A stretch of DNA of 64,000 nucleotides from an uncultured Chitinophagaceae bacterium. GTDB lineage: Bacteria > Bacteroidota > Bacteroidia > Chitinophagales > Chitinophagaceae. Positions within the stretch are counted from its first letter, which is position 1, and every line of letters starts with the position of its first letter. A program made the translations under genes and the position numbers. Where the stretch lies: positions 1 through 64,000 of the forward strand of contig CALJNC010000007.1 in assembly GCA_937981995.1 (NCBI GenBank), read 5' to 3'. The notes beneath the pieces are model-generated. The model saw only the letters and a program-made list of their open reading frames with translations. It was not told where the DNA came from and searched no databases. Positions 17,643 through 26,271 of the stretch are shown here, piece after piece.

Positions 17643-17696
17643 AATGCTATCCAAAAAGTTGGTTAGCATTTTGTGCTTTTATAGCCCAAACTGGGC
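17643..17696 (+). promoter_or_regulatory. Two consecutive hairpins in the pnp leader
   Basis: Hairpin 1: AATGCTATCCA (17643-17653) pairs with TGGTTAGCATT (17660-17670), 11 bp with one mismatch. Hairpin 2: GCCCA (17684-17688) with TGGGC (17692-17696), loop of three. They sit between the rpsO terminator and the pnp ATG at 17729. In E. coli pnp mRNA is cut by RNase III in a leader hairpin and autoregulated; a similar role is possible here. Confidence 0.45.
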
Positions 17697-17728
17697 AGAT
17701 CATTTAATCAATTTAAAAACAAACAATT

Positions 17729-19852
17729 ATGTTTAACGTACATTCACAAACCATAGATCTAGGAGAAGGAAGATCTATCAAACTAGAAACAGGCAAGCTA
17801 GCCCGTCAGGCGCATGGTGCTGTTTTAGTAACTTCGGGCAACTGTGCCCTTTTGGCCACAACGGTTGCGGCTAGAGAACCGAGACCAGGACAAGGATTTT
17901 TTCCTTTGACGGTTGATTATCAAGAAAAATTTGCGGCCGCTGGTCGTATACCAGGTTCATTCTTTAAGAGAGAAGGCCGTTTAAACGATTATGAGATTTT
18001 AATCTCTCGTTTAATCGATAGAGCGCTTCGTCCTTTATTTCCTAAAGATTATTTATGTGAAGTACAGGTAATGGTGCAATTACAATCTTCTGATGAAGAA
18101 GTAACACCAGATAGTTTAGCCGGTTTAGCAGCTTCTGCGGCATTAGCAGTTTCTGATATTCCAATTACAGAAATTACTTCTGCAGTGCGTGTAGCAAAAG
18201 TAGATGGTGCGTTTGTTATCAATCCTACTCGTTCTCAAATAGCTGAAGCTAGTTTAGAATTCATAATTGCTGGTACTGCCGACAATATTATGATGGTAGA
18301 AGGTGAAAGTAATGAGTGTAGCGAAGAAGAATTAATCGAAGCAATTGAGGCAGGACATGCTGCAGTAAAAGAGCAAGTAGCAGCTATTGTTGCCTTGCGT
18401 GAGGCTGTAGGTGTAGAAGGTCCAAGAGAATACACAAAAGGTTATGTAAACGAAGAATTGAGAACTAAGATTTTTGGTTTAGCGGAAGAAAAAGTAGCAG
18501 CAGTAGTTCGTGGTCACTTGGCAAAAGGTGAGCGCAGCGCAGCTTACGGAAAAATTCATGACGAAGTAGTTGAAGCTTTAGGTGAATTGTCTGAAGAAGA
18601 TGCAGCATTAGTTGGAAAATATGTAGGTGAAGTACAAAAGCAAACGACTCGTAACATTATGCTTGACGAGGAAACTCGTATTGATGGGCGTAAATGGGAT
18701 GAGGTTCGTCCTTTGAATATGGAAACAGATTACTTAGCATCTCCACACGGTAGTGCATTATTTACTCGTGGTGAAACGCAGAGTTTGAGTACAGCAACTT
18801 TAGGAACTCCTGAAGATGAAAAAATGTTGGAAACAGCAGCAACAAAAGAATTCCAAAAATTCTATTTACACTATAACTTCCCTGGCTTTAGTACAGGTGA
18901 GCCAAGACCAAACAGAGGTCCTGGACGTAGAGAAGTAGGTCACGGTAACTTGGCACAACGTTCGTTGGAAAAAGTTATGCCAGAAGATTATCCTTATACA
19001 GTACGTATCATTTCTGATATTTTAGAGAGTAATGGTTCGTCTTCTATGGCAACAGTTTGTGCTGGTTCATTAGCTATGATGGATGCAGGTGTTCCAATCA
19101 GCAAACACGTTAGTGGTGTAGCCATGGGAATGATTTCTCGTGCAGAAGATGGTAAGTTTTGTGTACTAACCGACATACTTGGAGATGAAGATCACCTTGG
19201 TGATATGGATTTTAAAGTAACCGGTACGCGCGATGGTATCACTGCGGTACAAATGGATATTAAAGTGGATGGTTTAAGTATGGATGTAATGCGTCAAGCA
19301 TTAGCACAAGCTAATAAAGGTCGTTTGCACATATTAGATGCGATGTATGAGGCAATGCCTGAGCACCGTGCTGAAATGAAACCACAAACTCCTCGCATGT
19401 TGTCTATCAATATTGATCGTGAGTTTATCGGTGCCATTATCGGACCAGGTGGTAAGGTAATTCAAGAATTACAACGTGAAACAGGAACGAACATTAGTAT
19501 TGAAGAAGTAGATGAGCAAGGTATTGTAAAAATATTCTCAGCTGATGCGGCAGGTGCTGATAAAGCAATGGCCTTTGTAAAAGGAATTGTAGCTACACCT
19601 GAAGTAGGTGAAGAATATGATTCCGTTGTAAAATCTATCATGCCTTATGGTGCCTTTGTAGAGTTTATGCCTGGTAAGCAAGGTTTATTGCATATCTCAG
19701 AAATTTCTCACTCTCGTCTTGAAAATATGGACGGTGTATTTAGCGAAGGAGATACAATAAAAGTGAAACTTGTAGGCTTAGATAAAAAGACTGGTAAGTT
19801 TAAACTTTCTCGTAAGGTGTTATTGCCGAAAGAAGAAAAGAAAGAAGCTTAG
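17729..19852 (+). CDS. pnp: Polynucleotide phosphorylase
   Basis: This 707-residue 3'-5' exoribonuclease degrades RNA with phosphate and releases nucleoside diphosphates. It contains two RNase PH-like domains ('FFPLTVDYQEKFAAAGRIPGSF', 'DGRKWDEVRPL', 'SDILESNGSSSMATVCAGSLAMMDAG'), a KH domain with 'IIGPGGKVIQ' near residue 570 and an S1 domain from about 628 ('MPYGAFVEFMPGKQGLLH'). The length is normal for the trimeric enzyme. It probably works with RNase G encoded 4 kb upstream. A terminator follows. Confidence 0.96.
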   Translation: MFNVHSQTIDLGEGRSIKLETGKLARQAHGAVLVTSGNCALLATTVAAREPRPGQGFFPLTVDYQEKFAAAGRIPGSFFKREGRLNDYEILISRLIDRALRPLFPKDYLCEVQVMVQLQSSDEEVTPDSLAGLAASAALAVSDIPITEITSAVRVAKVDGAFVINPTRSQIAEASLEFIIAGTADNIMMVEGESNECSEEELIEAIEAGHAAVKEQVAAIVALREAVGVEGPREYTKGYVNEELRTKIFGLAEEKVAAVVRGHLAKGERSAAYGKIHDEVVEALGELSEEDAALVGKYVGEVQKQTTRNIMLDEETRIDGRKWDEVRPLNMETDYLASPHGSALFTRGETQSLSTATLGTPEDEKMLETAATKEFQKFYLHYNFPGFSTGEPRPNRGPGRREVGHGNLAQRSLEKVMPEDYPYTVRIISDILESNGSSSMATVCAGSLAMMDAGVPISKHVSGVAMGMISRAEDGKFCVLTDILGDEDHLGDMDFKVTGTRDGITAVQMDIKVDGLSMDVMRQALAQANKGRLHILDAMYEAMPEHRAEMKPQTPRMLSINIDREFIGAIIGPGGKVIQELQRETGTNISIEEVDEQGIVKIFSADAAGADKAMAFVKGIVATPEVGEEYDSVVKSIMPYGAFVEFMPGKQGLLHISEISHSRLENMDGVFSEGDTIKVKLVGLDKKTGKFKLSRKVLLPKEEKKEA

Positions 19853-19888
19853 TATAGCGAAGAGCGATTAGTGAAAAGCGATTAGTAT

Positions 19889-19916
19889 GCCCTGCCTTTT
19901 GGCGGGGCTTTTTTTT
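19889..19916 (+). terminator. Terminator after pnp
   Basis: GCCCTGCC pairs with GGCGGGGC (one G-U) around TTTT, followed by eight T. Just upstream, a 10-bp direct repeat AGCGATTAGT occurs twice (19863-19872 and 19877-19886). Confidence 0.85.
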
Positions 19917-19927
19917 GTTTTAATTGT

Positions 19928-19935
19928 TAACTTTG
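19928..19935 (+). promoter_or_regulatory. -7 element (TAACTTTG) before the zinc-ribbon microgene
   Basis: TAACTTTG matches TAnnTTTG directly after the pnp terminator, 73 bases before the ATG at 20009 and directly upstream of an open frame joined to it. Confidence 0.4.
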
Positions 19936-20008
19936 ATAAATCAATATAAACAAAGAAATAATAATTTACGATGAATGTAATTCTGAATATTACAAGCTGA
20001 AGTCAAAA

Positions 20009-20116
20009 ATGTCTAAGCTTTGTCCCGACTGCGCCCATAAATTTGAAAATAGTAGGTGTATTAATTGTTTTTGGAATGGAGAAACATCAGACTTCCTAAA
20101 AGGCAAATCAAAATAG
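20009..20116 (+). CDS. Candidate zinc-ribbon microprotein (CxxC...CxxC)
   Basis: From the ATG this is 35 residues with two knuckles, CPDC and CINC, 9 residues apart, and a Trp-rich turn (CFWNG). The frame is open upstream to 19940 and continues protein-like (IIYDECNSEYYKLKSK before the Met), but has no ATG, GTG or TTG there; only ATA/ATT codons lie at 19958-19966. A third Cys (DEC) lies in that upstream part. The true start may be non-AUG, or the gene may be decayed at its 5' end. Its own -7 box sits right upstream. I recall similar short 'ECNS...CPxC...FENGRCxxCxWxG' proteins in Bacteroidota but cannot name a family. Zinc binding is inferred from the cysteines. Confidence 0.5.
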   Translation: MSKLCPDCAHKFENSRCINCFWNGETSDFLKGKSK

Positions 20117-20298
20117 AATCGAATTCTTTCCAAGCAACGTCTCACTTGCCTTCAAAGTTGACGTGGCGTTTATGTAATGGCATGGATAGTACATTGATAC
20201 GCAACATTCAGCCACATAAATATGGCTGAGACGATTGCTATGAAAATATTAGCACCACATTAACCGAGCAGCCATTGCATATGCCCATTTTATTCTAT
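20117..20298 (+). other. Intergenic stretch without a supported gene
   Basis: No convincing frame is present on either strand. The only structure noticed is a 7-bp hairpin, TCAGCCA (20208-20214) with TGGCTGA (20223-20229), loop of eight, with no T run. It could be remnant DNA or part of an untranslated region. Confidence 0.4.
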
Positions 20299-20306
20299 TA
20301 CCTTTG
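20299..20306 (+). promoter_or_regulatory. Promoter of the DUF4878-like lipoprotein gene
   Basis: TACCTTTG matches TAnnTTTG, with TTG at 20275-20277 (spacer 21). The start codon at 20325 lies 18 bases downstream. Confidence 0.55.
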
Positions 20307-20324
20307 CGGCTAATTATAACAATT

Positions 20325-20750
20325 ATGAAAAAAGTATTCAACTTACTAATGATCGCTACTGTTTGTGCAGTTGCTTTCCAATCATGTAAATCAAAGCCTA
20401 GCGAAAAAGAGGTTCAAGGTGTAGCAAACGATTTTATATCAGCAATTGCTAATGAAGATTATGATAAGGCTAAAGACCTTGCAACGGATAATACAGATAA
20501 AATGCTTGAGCAAATGAAAATGTTCTCTTCTATGGTGCCAGATTCTTTACAATCAGAGATGGACTCAGCACGTGCAGTAGCTAGAAATGCAAAATATACT
20601 TTTGGTACAACTACTTTTAACGAAGAAGGAACTGAAGCAACCATTAAATTTTCAAGCAGCGAAGCGCCAGAAAGAGAAGAAACAATTGTTCTTAAGAAGG
20701 TTGACAAAAAATGGTTAGCTGACTTAGAAGCAGGAGTACCATCTAACTAA
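20325..20750 (+). CDS. Small lipoprotein with a DUF4878/NTF2-like domain
   Basis: This 141-residue protein has a lipoprotein signal peptide whose lipobox (AFQS-C) puts the lipidated Cys at residue 21. The rest ('VANDFISAIANEDYDKAKDLA' then beta-rich 'VLKKVDKKWLADLE') has the helix-then-sheet plan of DUF4878/NTF2-like lipoproteins, which are common in Bacteroidota and of unknown function. An in-frame ATG at 20304 lies inside the -7 promoter box, so the start at 20325 is preferred. It is monocistronic and ends at a terminator shared with the convergent gene. Confidence 0.82.
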   Translation: MKKVFNLLMIATVCAVAFQSCKSKPSEKEVQGVANDFISAIANEDYDKAKDLATDNTDKMLEQMKMFSSMVPDSLQSEMDSARAVARNAKYTFGTTTFNEEGTEATIKFSSSEAPEREETIVLKKVDKKWLADLEAGVPSN

Positions 20751-20774
20751 AAATAATACACTACTTAATCTACT

Positions 20775-20806
20775 AAAAAAAAGCCACGCAATGCGTGGTT
20801 TTTTTT
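20775..20806. terminator. Bidirectional terminator between convergent genes
   Basis: CCACG (20784-20788) pairs with CGTGG (20794-20798); the hairpin is flanked by eight A on the left and eight T on the right, so it can serve both the lipoprotein gene (+) and the PQQ-propeller gene (-). Confidence 0.8.
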
Positions 20807-20820
20807 GGTTTATAATTAGT

Positions 20821-21951
20821 TTAATTAGGGCTTATGCCACTTACTCCGCTGTAAAACTCAGCAGTTATATTATCTACTACCGGTGAGCCATCAGCGCTAT
20901 AGTCCATATTAGTTTTCCAAACTAAGCTCCCTGTACGTATATCAATACAATAAAGGTACTTATCATATGAGCTGAAGTAAGCTTTGTTTCCAACCACAGT
21001 TGGAGAAGAGTTGATTAAACTACCCGTTGGATATTTCCATTGTAAGTCTCCAGTTACGTGATCAATTGCATATAAATTATAATCATGACACCCTATTAAT
21101 ACTGTGTTGCTAGGAACATGTATAGCTGCTGAAGATCGAACACGCTCCTGCGTAGGTAAACTCCAACGCAAAAGTCCTTGTTGACCAGCACCTGGTAAAA
21201 AATCTACACAATAAATAGTATTATCATCGCTGCCTGAGATACTCATACCACCATACACTAGTGGAGACGATTTTACCTGAGCCGCTGTAGTATAAGACCA
21301 TATTAATGCTCCTGAACTACGATTAATACTGTACATTTTATTATCATCATCACCAAAGTAAAGTGCATCACCATTTGGTTTCACGGTAGTGGTAATATTA
21401 CCAAAACCAGTTGCTATCCAATCTGCAGTACCTATCGTATCAACACAATGTACTTCATTGCCAAAGGCAACGTACATTTTTTCGTTTACCAAACTTACCC
21501 CTGATGTAGCTAAACCATTATTTCCATTGTAATCCCATTTCAAATCTCCGTTAGGAAAATAACAATACAATCGCGTACCCCCTGCTACATATATAAGCGT
21601 ATCTGAAGCAGCAATAGATAATCCATTGGAATTTGCAATGGATCTTTTATGCAATTCATCTTGGTTTCTTAGGTCCCAAGCATAAAATGTACCATCTTGG
21701 GTAATTACGTATAAAGTGTCACCAAGTATTACAGGCGAGCCAGATAATTTATCAGATAATGACTTTTCCCAGGTCTTATTACCTGTTTCGGCATTGTAGC
21801 CATACAATCTATTACTATTGGTGGTAGTAAATACAGTATGCTCCCGCTCATCCGGTAAGGGATCATCAGGGCTCATATCTTTTTCGCAGGCTGTAAAGGC
21901 TACGGACATAACTAGCAATAGGAAAATAGAAGCTATTTTTTTTTGAAACAT
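20821..21951 (-). CDS. PQQ-like beta-propeller lipoprotein
   Basis: This 376-residue lipoprotein (lipobox FTA-C, Cys22) has an all-beta body of repeats such as 'SPVILGDTLYVITQDGTFYAWDLR', 'SPLVYGGMSISGSDDNTIYCVD' and 'SSPTVVGNKAYFSSYDKYLYCIDIRTGSLVWK'. These are PQQ/BamB-type propeller blades. BamB is the lipoprotein partner of BamA, and bamA lies 0.9 kb away on the other strand, so a Bam accessory role is possible. Many Bacteroidota propeller lipoproteins are unrelated to Bam, so I leave the symbol empty. No PQQ cofactor is implied. Confidence 0.82.
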   Translation of the reverse strand: MFQKKIASIFLLLVMSVAFTACEKDMSPDDPLPDEREHTVFTTTNSNRLYGYNAETGNKTWEKSLSDKLSGSPVILGDTLYVITQDGTFYAWDLRNQDELHKRSIANSNGLSIAASDTLIYVAGGTRLYCYFPNGDLKWDYNGNNGLATSGVSLVNEKMYVAFGNEVHCVDTIGTADWIATGFGNITTTVKPNGDALYFGDDDNKMYSINRSSGALIWSYTTAAQVKSSPLVYGGMSISGSDDNTIYCVDFLPGAGQQGLLRWSLPTQERVRSSAAIHVPSNTVLIGCHDYNLYAIDHVTGDLQWKYPTGSLINSSPTVVGNKAYFSSYDKYLYCIDIRTGSLVWKTNMDYSADGSPVVDNITAEFYSGVSGISPN

Positions 21952-22101
21952 ATAAACGATAAGTTGTATAACAAATATAATAAAGCTGAAGCGATAAAAT
22001 AACCATTCCTCAAACTAAAATGAGCCACTATTTTCGCTGTGAAAGCTGTGTTAAACTATTTATAGTATTAAGTTTTAACAGCGTTTAAAATATCGAAAGC
22101 T

Positions 22102-22109
22102 TATTTTTG
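22102..22109 (+). promoter_or_regulatory. -7 element (TATTTTTG) of the uppS-bamA operon
   Basis: TATTTTTG matches TAnnTTTG and ends seven bases before the uppS ATG, so the mRNA would be leaderless or nearly so. Confidence 0.5.
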
Positions 22110-22116
22110 TGGGTTA

Positions 22117-22857
22117 ATGATTGACCTCATTCAAAAAGAAAAACTGCCAAGACACATTGCCATTATAATGGATGGGAATGGACGATGGGCTAAAGAGCGG
22201 AATCAAAACCGACTTTTTGGGCATCAGCAAGGTGTATTGAGTGTGCAGGAAGTAGTAGAAGGTTGCGCTGAAGTAGGTATTGAATATCTGACATTGTATG
22301 CTTTTAGTACAGAAAACTGGAAACGTCCACAAGCTGAGGTAAATGGTTTAATGGAGCTTTTGGTTTCTACATTACAATCAGAAATTGAAAAACTGCACGA
22401 GAATAATATACGCTTGGATGTTATAGGCGATATAGAAAGTTTACCAGCCATATGTATTAAGCAACTTGATGCTGCAAAAGAACTTACTAAAAATAATACA
22501 GGTCTTACGTTGGTTTTAGCCTTAAGCTACAGTGCCAAATGGGAAATTATTAATGCAATAAAAGAAATTGCAAGAGATACCAAAGAAGGAAAAATTAAAG
22601 AAGAAGATATAAATGATGATCTAATCAATCAGCACTTAAGCACAAGTCATATACCCAACCCTGAGTTTATGATTCGCACAAGTGGTGAGCATCGTATTAG
22701 TAATTTTCTTTTATATCAACTGGCATACGCCGAATTATACTTTACCAATACCCATTGGCCAGACTTTAGAAAAGAAAACCTTTTTGAGGCCATACTTAAT
22801 TATCAAAACCGAGAACGCCGCTTTGGACAAATAAGCGAGCAGCTCAAACCAGCATAA
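22117..22857 (+). CDS. uppS: Undecaprenyl diphosphate synthase
   Basis: This 246-residue cis-prenyltransferase extends farnesyl diphosphate with isopentenyl diphosphate to the C55 carrier for peptidoglycan and O-antigen. 'IAIIMDGNGRWA' carries the catalytic Asp19; 'LTLYAFSTENWKRP' and 'MIRTSGEHRISNFLLYQLAYAELYF' are also family motifs. bamA follows after seven bases. The pairing of uppS and bamA in an envelope operon is widespread in bacteria. Confidence 0.96.
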   Translation: MIDLIQKEKLPRHIAIIMDGNGRWAKERNQNRLFGHQQGVLSVQEVVEGCAEVGIEYLTLYAFSTENWKRPQAEVNGLMELLVSTLQSEIEKLHENNIRLDVIGDIESLPAICIKQLDAAKELTKNNTGLTLVLALSYSAKWEIINAIKEIARDTKEGKIKEEDINDDLINQHLSTSHIPNPEFMIRTSGEHRISNFLLYQLAYAELYFTNTHWPDFRKENLFEAILNYQNRERRFGQISEQLKPA

Positions 22858-22864
22858 TATTTAC

Positions 22865-25510
22865 ATGAATACAAATTATAAAATCGTACTTTGTTTTTTA
22901 GCATCCATCATTTTTACATGGTCTGATGCCAATGCGCAATTACAATTAGGAGGTAAAAGACAAGCAAGAAACTCATTTGGGAGTGCGCCAAACCAATATA
23001 CCATTGGAGGTATCACTGTAAGTGGATCAAAATTTATTGATGGCGAGTTACTAGTATCCATCTCAGGCCTTACGCTTGGAGAAAAAATAACAATCCCCAA
23101 TGATCAAAAGTTAAGTAAAGCCATACGTAACCTTTGGAAGCAAAAACTTTTCTCAGATATTGAAATAAATGCAACCAGATTTGTAAATGACAAGGTTTTC
23201 TTAGACATTGAAATTACAGAACGTCCAAGATTATCAAAATACAATTTTAGAGGTATAAAAACCAATGATGCCAAGGAACTAAAAGAAAAAATAGGCCTCG
23301 TACGCTCAAGAGTAATAACTGAGAGTATGAAAAAAAGTGCCTCTCAGCGTATTAAAAAATTCTATGGTGATAAAGGCCACATTAATACATCAGTTCGAAT
23401 AACCGAAACTAGAGATACTGCCTTTACGAATATGAGCATCTTAACCTTTAATATCAATAAAGGTCCTAAGATTAAAATTAATCAGATTAATATTTTTGGT
23501 AACAAAACAGCTAACACCATGCGTTTAAAGCGTAGCATGAAAGAAAGCAAGGAAATGGCTCGCTTATCCTTACACCCGGTGGCTAACGAAAGTGTATACG
23601 GCCAAAACGATATGAGCGCTAAATCTTATATCAAAAACAAGGGTTTTTTAAGCCTGTCTAAAACGGCACAACTATTGGACCCGTACTTACGATATAAAGT
23701 TTTCTCGCCATCTAAGTTTAATAAAAACGAGTTTGAAAAAGATAAAACTTACATTGTAGATCATTACAATTCAATTGGTTTTAGAGATGCAAGCATCGCA
23801 AAAGATACTACCTACTTTGCTGAGAATGGTCACTTAAATATTGATATCAAAGTTGACGAAGGGCGTAAATATTATTTCGGTGATTTTAATTGGAAAGGAA
23901 ATACACGTTTTAATGATGAGCAACTAAATAAGCTACTTGGTATTAAAAAAGGTGATATTTATAATCAAGAATTATTGGACAAGCGATTAGGAAAAATACC
24001 TACCCAAGAAAGTGATGATATTAGTTCACAATACCTAGATGATGGTTACTTAAGTTTTAATACCAATGTAACCGAGCGCTCAGTAATTGGAGATACTATT
24101 AATTTTAATATCCAACTTATAGAAGGTGATCAGTATACGATTCGTAATGTAAATATTTCGGGTAATGATCAAACGCATGAGCATGTAATACGTCGTGAAA
24201 TGCGTATTTTACCCGGTAATAAATTTAGCCGAGCAGATTTAATTCGTTCGCAACGTGAGATTGCAAACCTTGGATTTTTTGATGCTGAAAAAATTGGTAT
24301 TACACCAAGACCAAACAATGATGGTACGGTTGATATAGATATAACGGTTGTTGAAAAATCTTCTGATCAATTAGAGTTACAAGCTGGTTTTGGTGGTGGA
24401 CTAGGAATTACTGGAACCGTAGGTGTTTCGTTTAATAATTTCTCGCTTAAAAATATTGGTAAAAAAGGTGCTTGGGATCCATTACCAATGGGAGATGGTC
24501 AAAAGCTATCCCTACGTGGTCAAGCAAATGGAAAATGGTACAACTCTATAACTGCAAGCTTTACTGAGCCGTGGCTTGGAGGTAAAAAACCTACCGCTTT
24601 ATCATTAAGCGCTTACAGAACATTCTTCGCTGGTACATTTGGTTCATCAACTACTGGTAATATGACAACTTTAGGTTTGGGTGCAAGCATTAGTAAAAGA
24701 CTACGTTGGCCTGATGATAACTTCATTGTGTCTTACGGTTTAAACTATCAGCGTTATAATATTAATAATTACACCTTCTTTGAAGGATTTGATAACGGAC
24801 AAGCAAATAACTTAAGCTTCAAGCTTACATTGGCAAGAACTTCAATTGATCAACCTTTATACCCTCGTAGTGGTAGTAACATTCGTTTTGTAGGTCAAAT
24901 TACTCCACCTTATTCTTCTTTTAGTGATTTAAATTACGAAACGGCTACGCAGGAGCAAAAGTATAAATGGATTGAGTATCATAAATATCGTTTTACGGCT
25001 GAGTGGTACCAGCGTATTAAAGGAAACTTAGTACTTAAATTAGCTACAAAACATGGTTACTTAGGATACTATAATAATGCAGCACAATCACCCTTTGAGC
25101 GTTTCCAAGTTGGTGGTGATGGTATCCAAGGTTTTACAATTTTTGGTCGTGATATTATTGCACATCGTGGTTATGAAATTTATTCTAATTCAGGTGGTGC
25201 GACTATTTTTAATAAGTATACCGCTGAGTTGCGTTATCCTTTATCATTAAACCCTAGTTCTACTATCTATGCTTTAGGATGGTATGAAGCAGCAAATGCT
25301 TGGGACAGTTTCAATCAGTTTAATCCGTTCGAGCTTAATCGTTCAGCTGGTTTAGGTGTACGTATTTTCTTACCTATGTTTGGTTTATTAGGACTTGATT
25401 ATGGTGTACGATTTGATACGGCTAATGGCACACAGCAGTCTATTGGAAATGGTAATAATATAGGAGCTTCGGCTAAATTTACCTTTATGTTAGGCCAGGA
25501 GCCTGATTAA
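22865..25510 (+). CDS. bamA: Outer-membrane protein assembly factor BamA
   Basis: This 881-residue Omp85 protein inserts beta-barrel proteins into the outer membrane. A signal peptide (1-24) is followed by POTRA domains (about 40-515; for example 'ITVSGSKFIDGELL', 'INQINIFGNKTAN', 'YYFGDFNWKGNTRF', 'YTIRNVNISGNDQTHEHVIRREM'). The C-terminal barrel (about 520-881) holds 'FQVGGDGIQGFTIFGRD' near the VRGF-like lid-lock site and 'GLDYGVRFD' near the end. It ends in an internal-looking MLGQEPD tail after the last strand. Upstream partner uppS; downstream are two Skp-like chaperones, so the operon-like block runs uppS-bamA-ompH-ompH. Confidence 0.95.
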   Translation: MNTNYKIVLCFLASIIFTWSDANAQLQLGGKRQARNSFGSAPNQYTIGGITVSGSKFIDGELLVSISGLTLGEKITIPNDQKLSKAIRNLWKQKLFSDIEINATRFVNDKVFLDIEITERPRLSKYNFRGIKTNDAKELKEKIGLVRSRVITESMKKSASQRIKKFYGDKGHINTSVRITETRDTAFTNMSILTFNINKGPKIKINQINIFGNKTANTMRLKRSMKESKEMARLSLHPVANESVYGQNDMSAKSYIKNKGFLSLSKTAQLLDPYLRYKVFSPSKFNKNEFEKDKTYIVDHYNSIGFRDASIAKDTTYFAENGHLNIDIKVDEGRKYYFGDFNWKGNTRFNDEQLNKLLGIKKGDIYNQELLDKRLGKIPTQESDDISSQYLDDGYLSFNTNVTERSVIGDTINFNIQLIEGDQYTIRNVNISGNDQTHEHVIRREMRILPGNKFSRADLIRSQREIANLGFFDAEKIGITPRPNNDGTVDIDITVVEKSSDQLELQAGFGGGLGITGTVGVSFNNFSLKNIGKKGAWDPLPMGDGQKLSLRGQANGKWYNSITASFTEPWLGGKKPTALSLSAYRTFFAGTFGSSTTGNMTTLGLGASISKRLRWPDDNFIVSYGLNYQRYNINNYTFFEGFDNGQANNLSFKLTLARTSIDQPLYPRSGSNIRFVGQITPPYSSFSDLNYETATQEQKYKWIEYHKYRFTAEWYQRIKGNLVLKLATKHGYLGYYNNAAQSPFERFQVGGDGIQGFTIFGRDIIAHRGYEIYSNSGGATIFNKYTAELRYPLSLNPSSTIYALGWYEAANAWDSFNQFNPFELNRSAGLGVRIFLPMFGLLGLDYGVRFDTANGTQQSIGNGNNIGASAKFTFMLGQEPD

Positions 25511-25679
25511 TATTGGCTACCCTATTAAGTCAAGCCTAGACATATAACGACTTCAAGGCACTTTCTGTTGTAAAAAGCAATGCGTTTAAATAACTGTTGC
25601 CCATAAAATAACGTTAAAGCCTTTATAGTCTCTAAACTTTTTTGTCTATTTGTAGTCGAAGAACAGTACAAAAATAATT

Positions 25680-26219
25680 ATGAACATGAGTAAAAAAATT
25701 ATCCTTCTCTTAATTGTAGCCATTGGGCTATCCACTTCGCCTGCAATGGCACAACGCTATAGTGTAATCGATTCAGAATACATACTAGATAACTTGAACG
25801 ATTATAAACGAGCGCAAAGCAAACTAGACGAATTTTCTAAAAAATGGCAAAAAGAAATTGACGCCAAAATACAAGAAGTAGAACGTTTATATAAATCATA
25901 CCAAGCAGAAGCAGTAATGCTAAGCGATGAAATGAAAAAAAGGCGTGAAGACGATATTATACGCAAAGAAAAAGAGGCTAAAACATTACAAAAGCAACGT
26001 TTTGGTTTTGAAGGTGACTTATTTTCTAAGCGTCAGGAGCTTGTAAAGCCTGTACAAGACAAGGTTTACAACTCAGTACAAAAAATTGCTAAGCGTAAAG
26101 GCTATGACATCATATTTGACAAGTCAAGCGATCTTAGCATATTTTATAGTATCCCAAAAATTGATATAAGTGACGCTATTCTTCTTGACTTAGGTGTAAC
26201 AAATCCTAAACGTAAATAA
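25680..26219 (+). CDS. OmpH/Skp-family periplasmic chaperone, copy 1
   Basis: This 179-residue protein has a signal peptide (cleavage near AMA-QRYSVIDS) followed by long charged helices (about 40-130, KEIDAKIQEVERLYKSYQAEAV). These are the coiled-coil tentacles of Skp, which hold unfolded outer-membrane proteins between Sec and BamA. The family start 'YSVIDSEYIL' and the C-terminal 'AKRKGYDIIFDKSSDLSIFY' fit OmpH. An alternative start is the Met at 25686. A second copy follows, and bamA precedes it. Confidence 0.9.
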   Translation: MNMSKKIILLLIVAIGLSTSPAMAQRYSVIDSEYILDNLNDYKRAQSKLDEFSKKWQKEIDAKIQEVERLYKSYQAEAVMLSDEMKKRREDDIIRKEKEAKTLQKQRFGFEGDLFSKRQELVKPVQDKVYNSVQKIAKRKGYDIIFDKSSDLSIFYSIPKIDISDAILLDLGVTNPKRK

Positions 26220-26232
26220 GAGACTTTGAACT

Positions 26233-26240
26233 TATATTTG
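26233..26240 (+). promoter_or_regulatory. -7 element (TATATTTG) before the second Skp-like gene
   Basis: TATATTTG matches TAnnTTTG, 31 bases before the ATG at 26272, suggesting that copy 2 can be transcribed alone. Confidence 0.45.
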
Positions 26241-26271
26241 CCATCCGACAAAAAAGATATAAATAATTAGA

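Noticed and set aside
20821-21951. Naming the PQQ-propeller lipoprotein BamB
   Set aside because: It is near bamA but on the opposite strand, and Bacteroidota have many unrelated propeller lipoproteins. Position alone is not enough.
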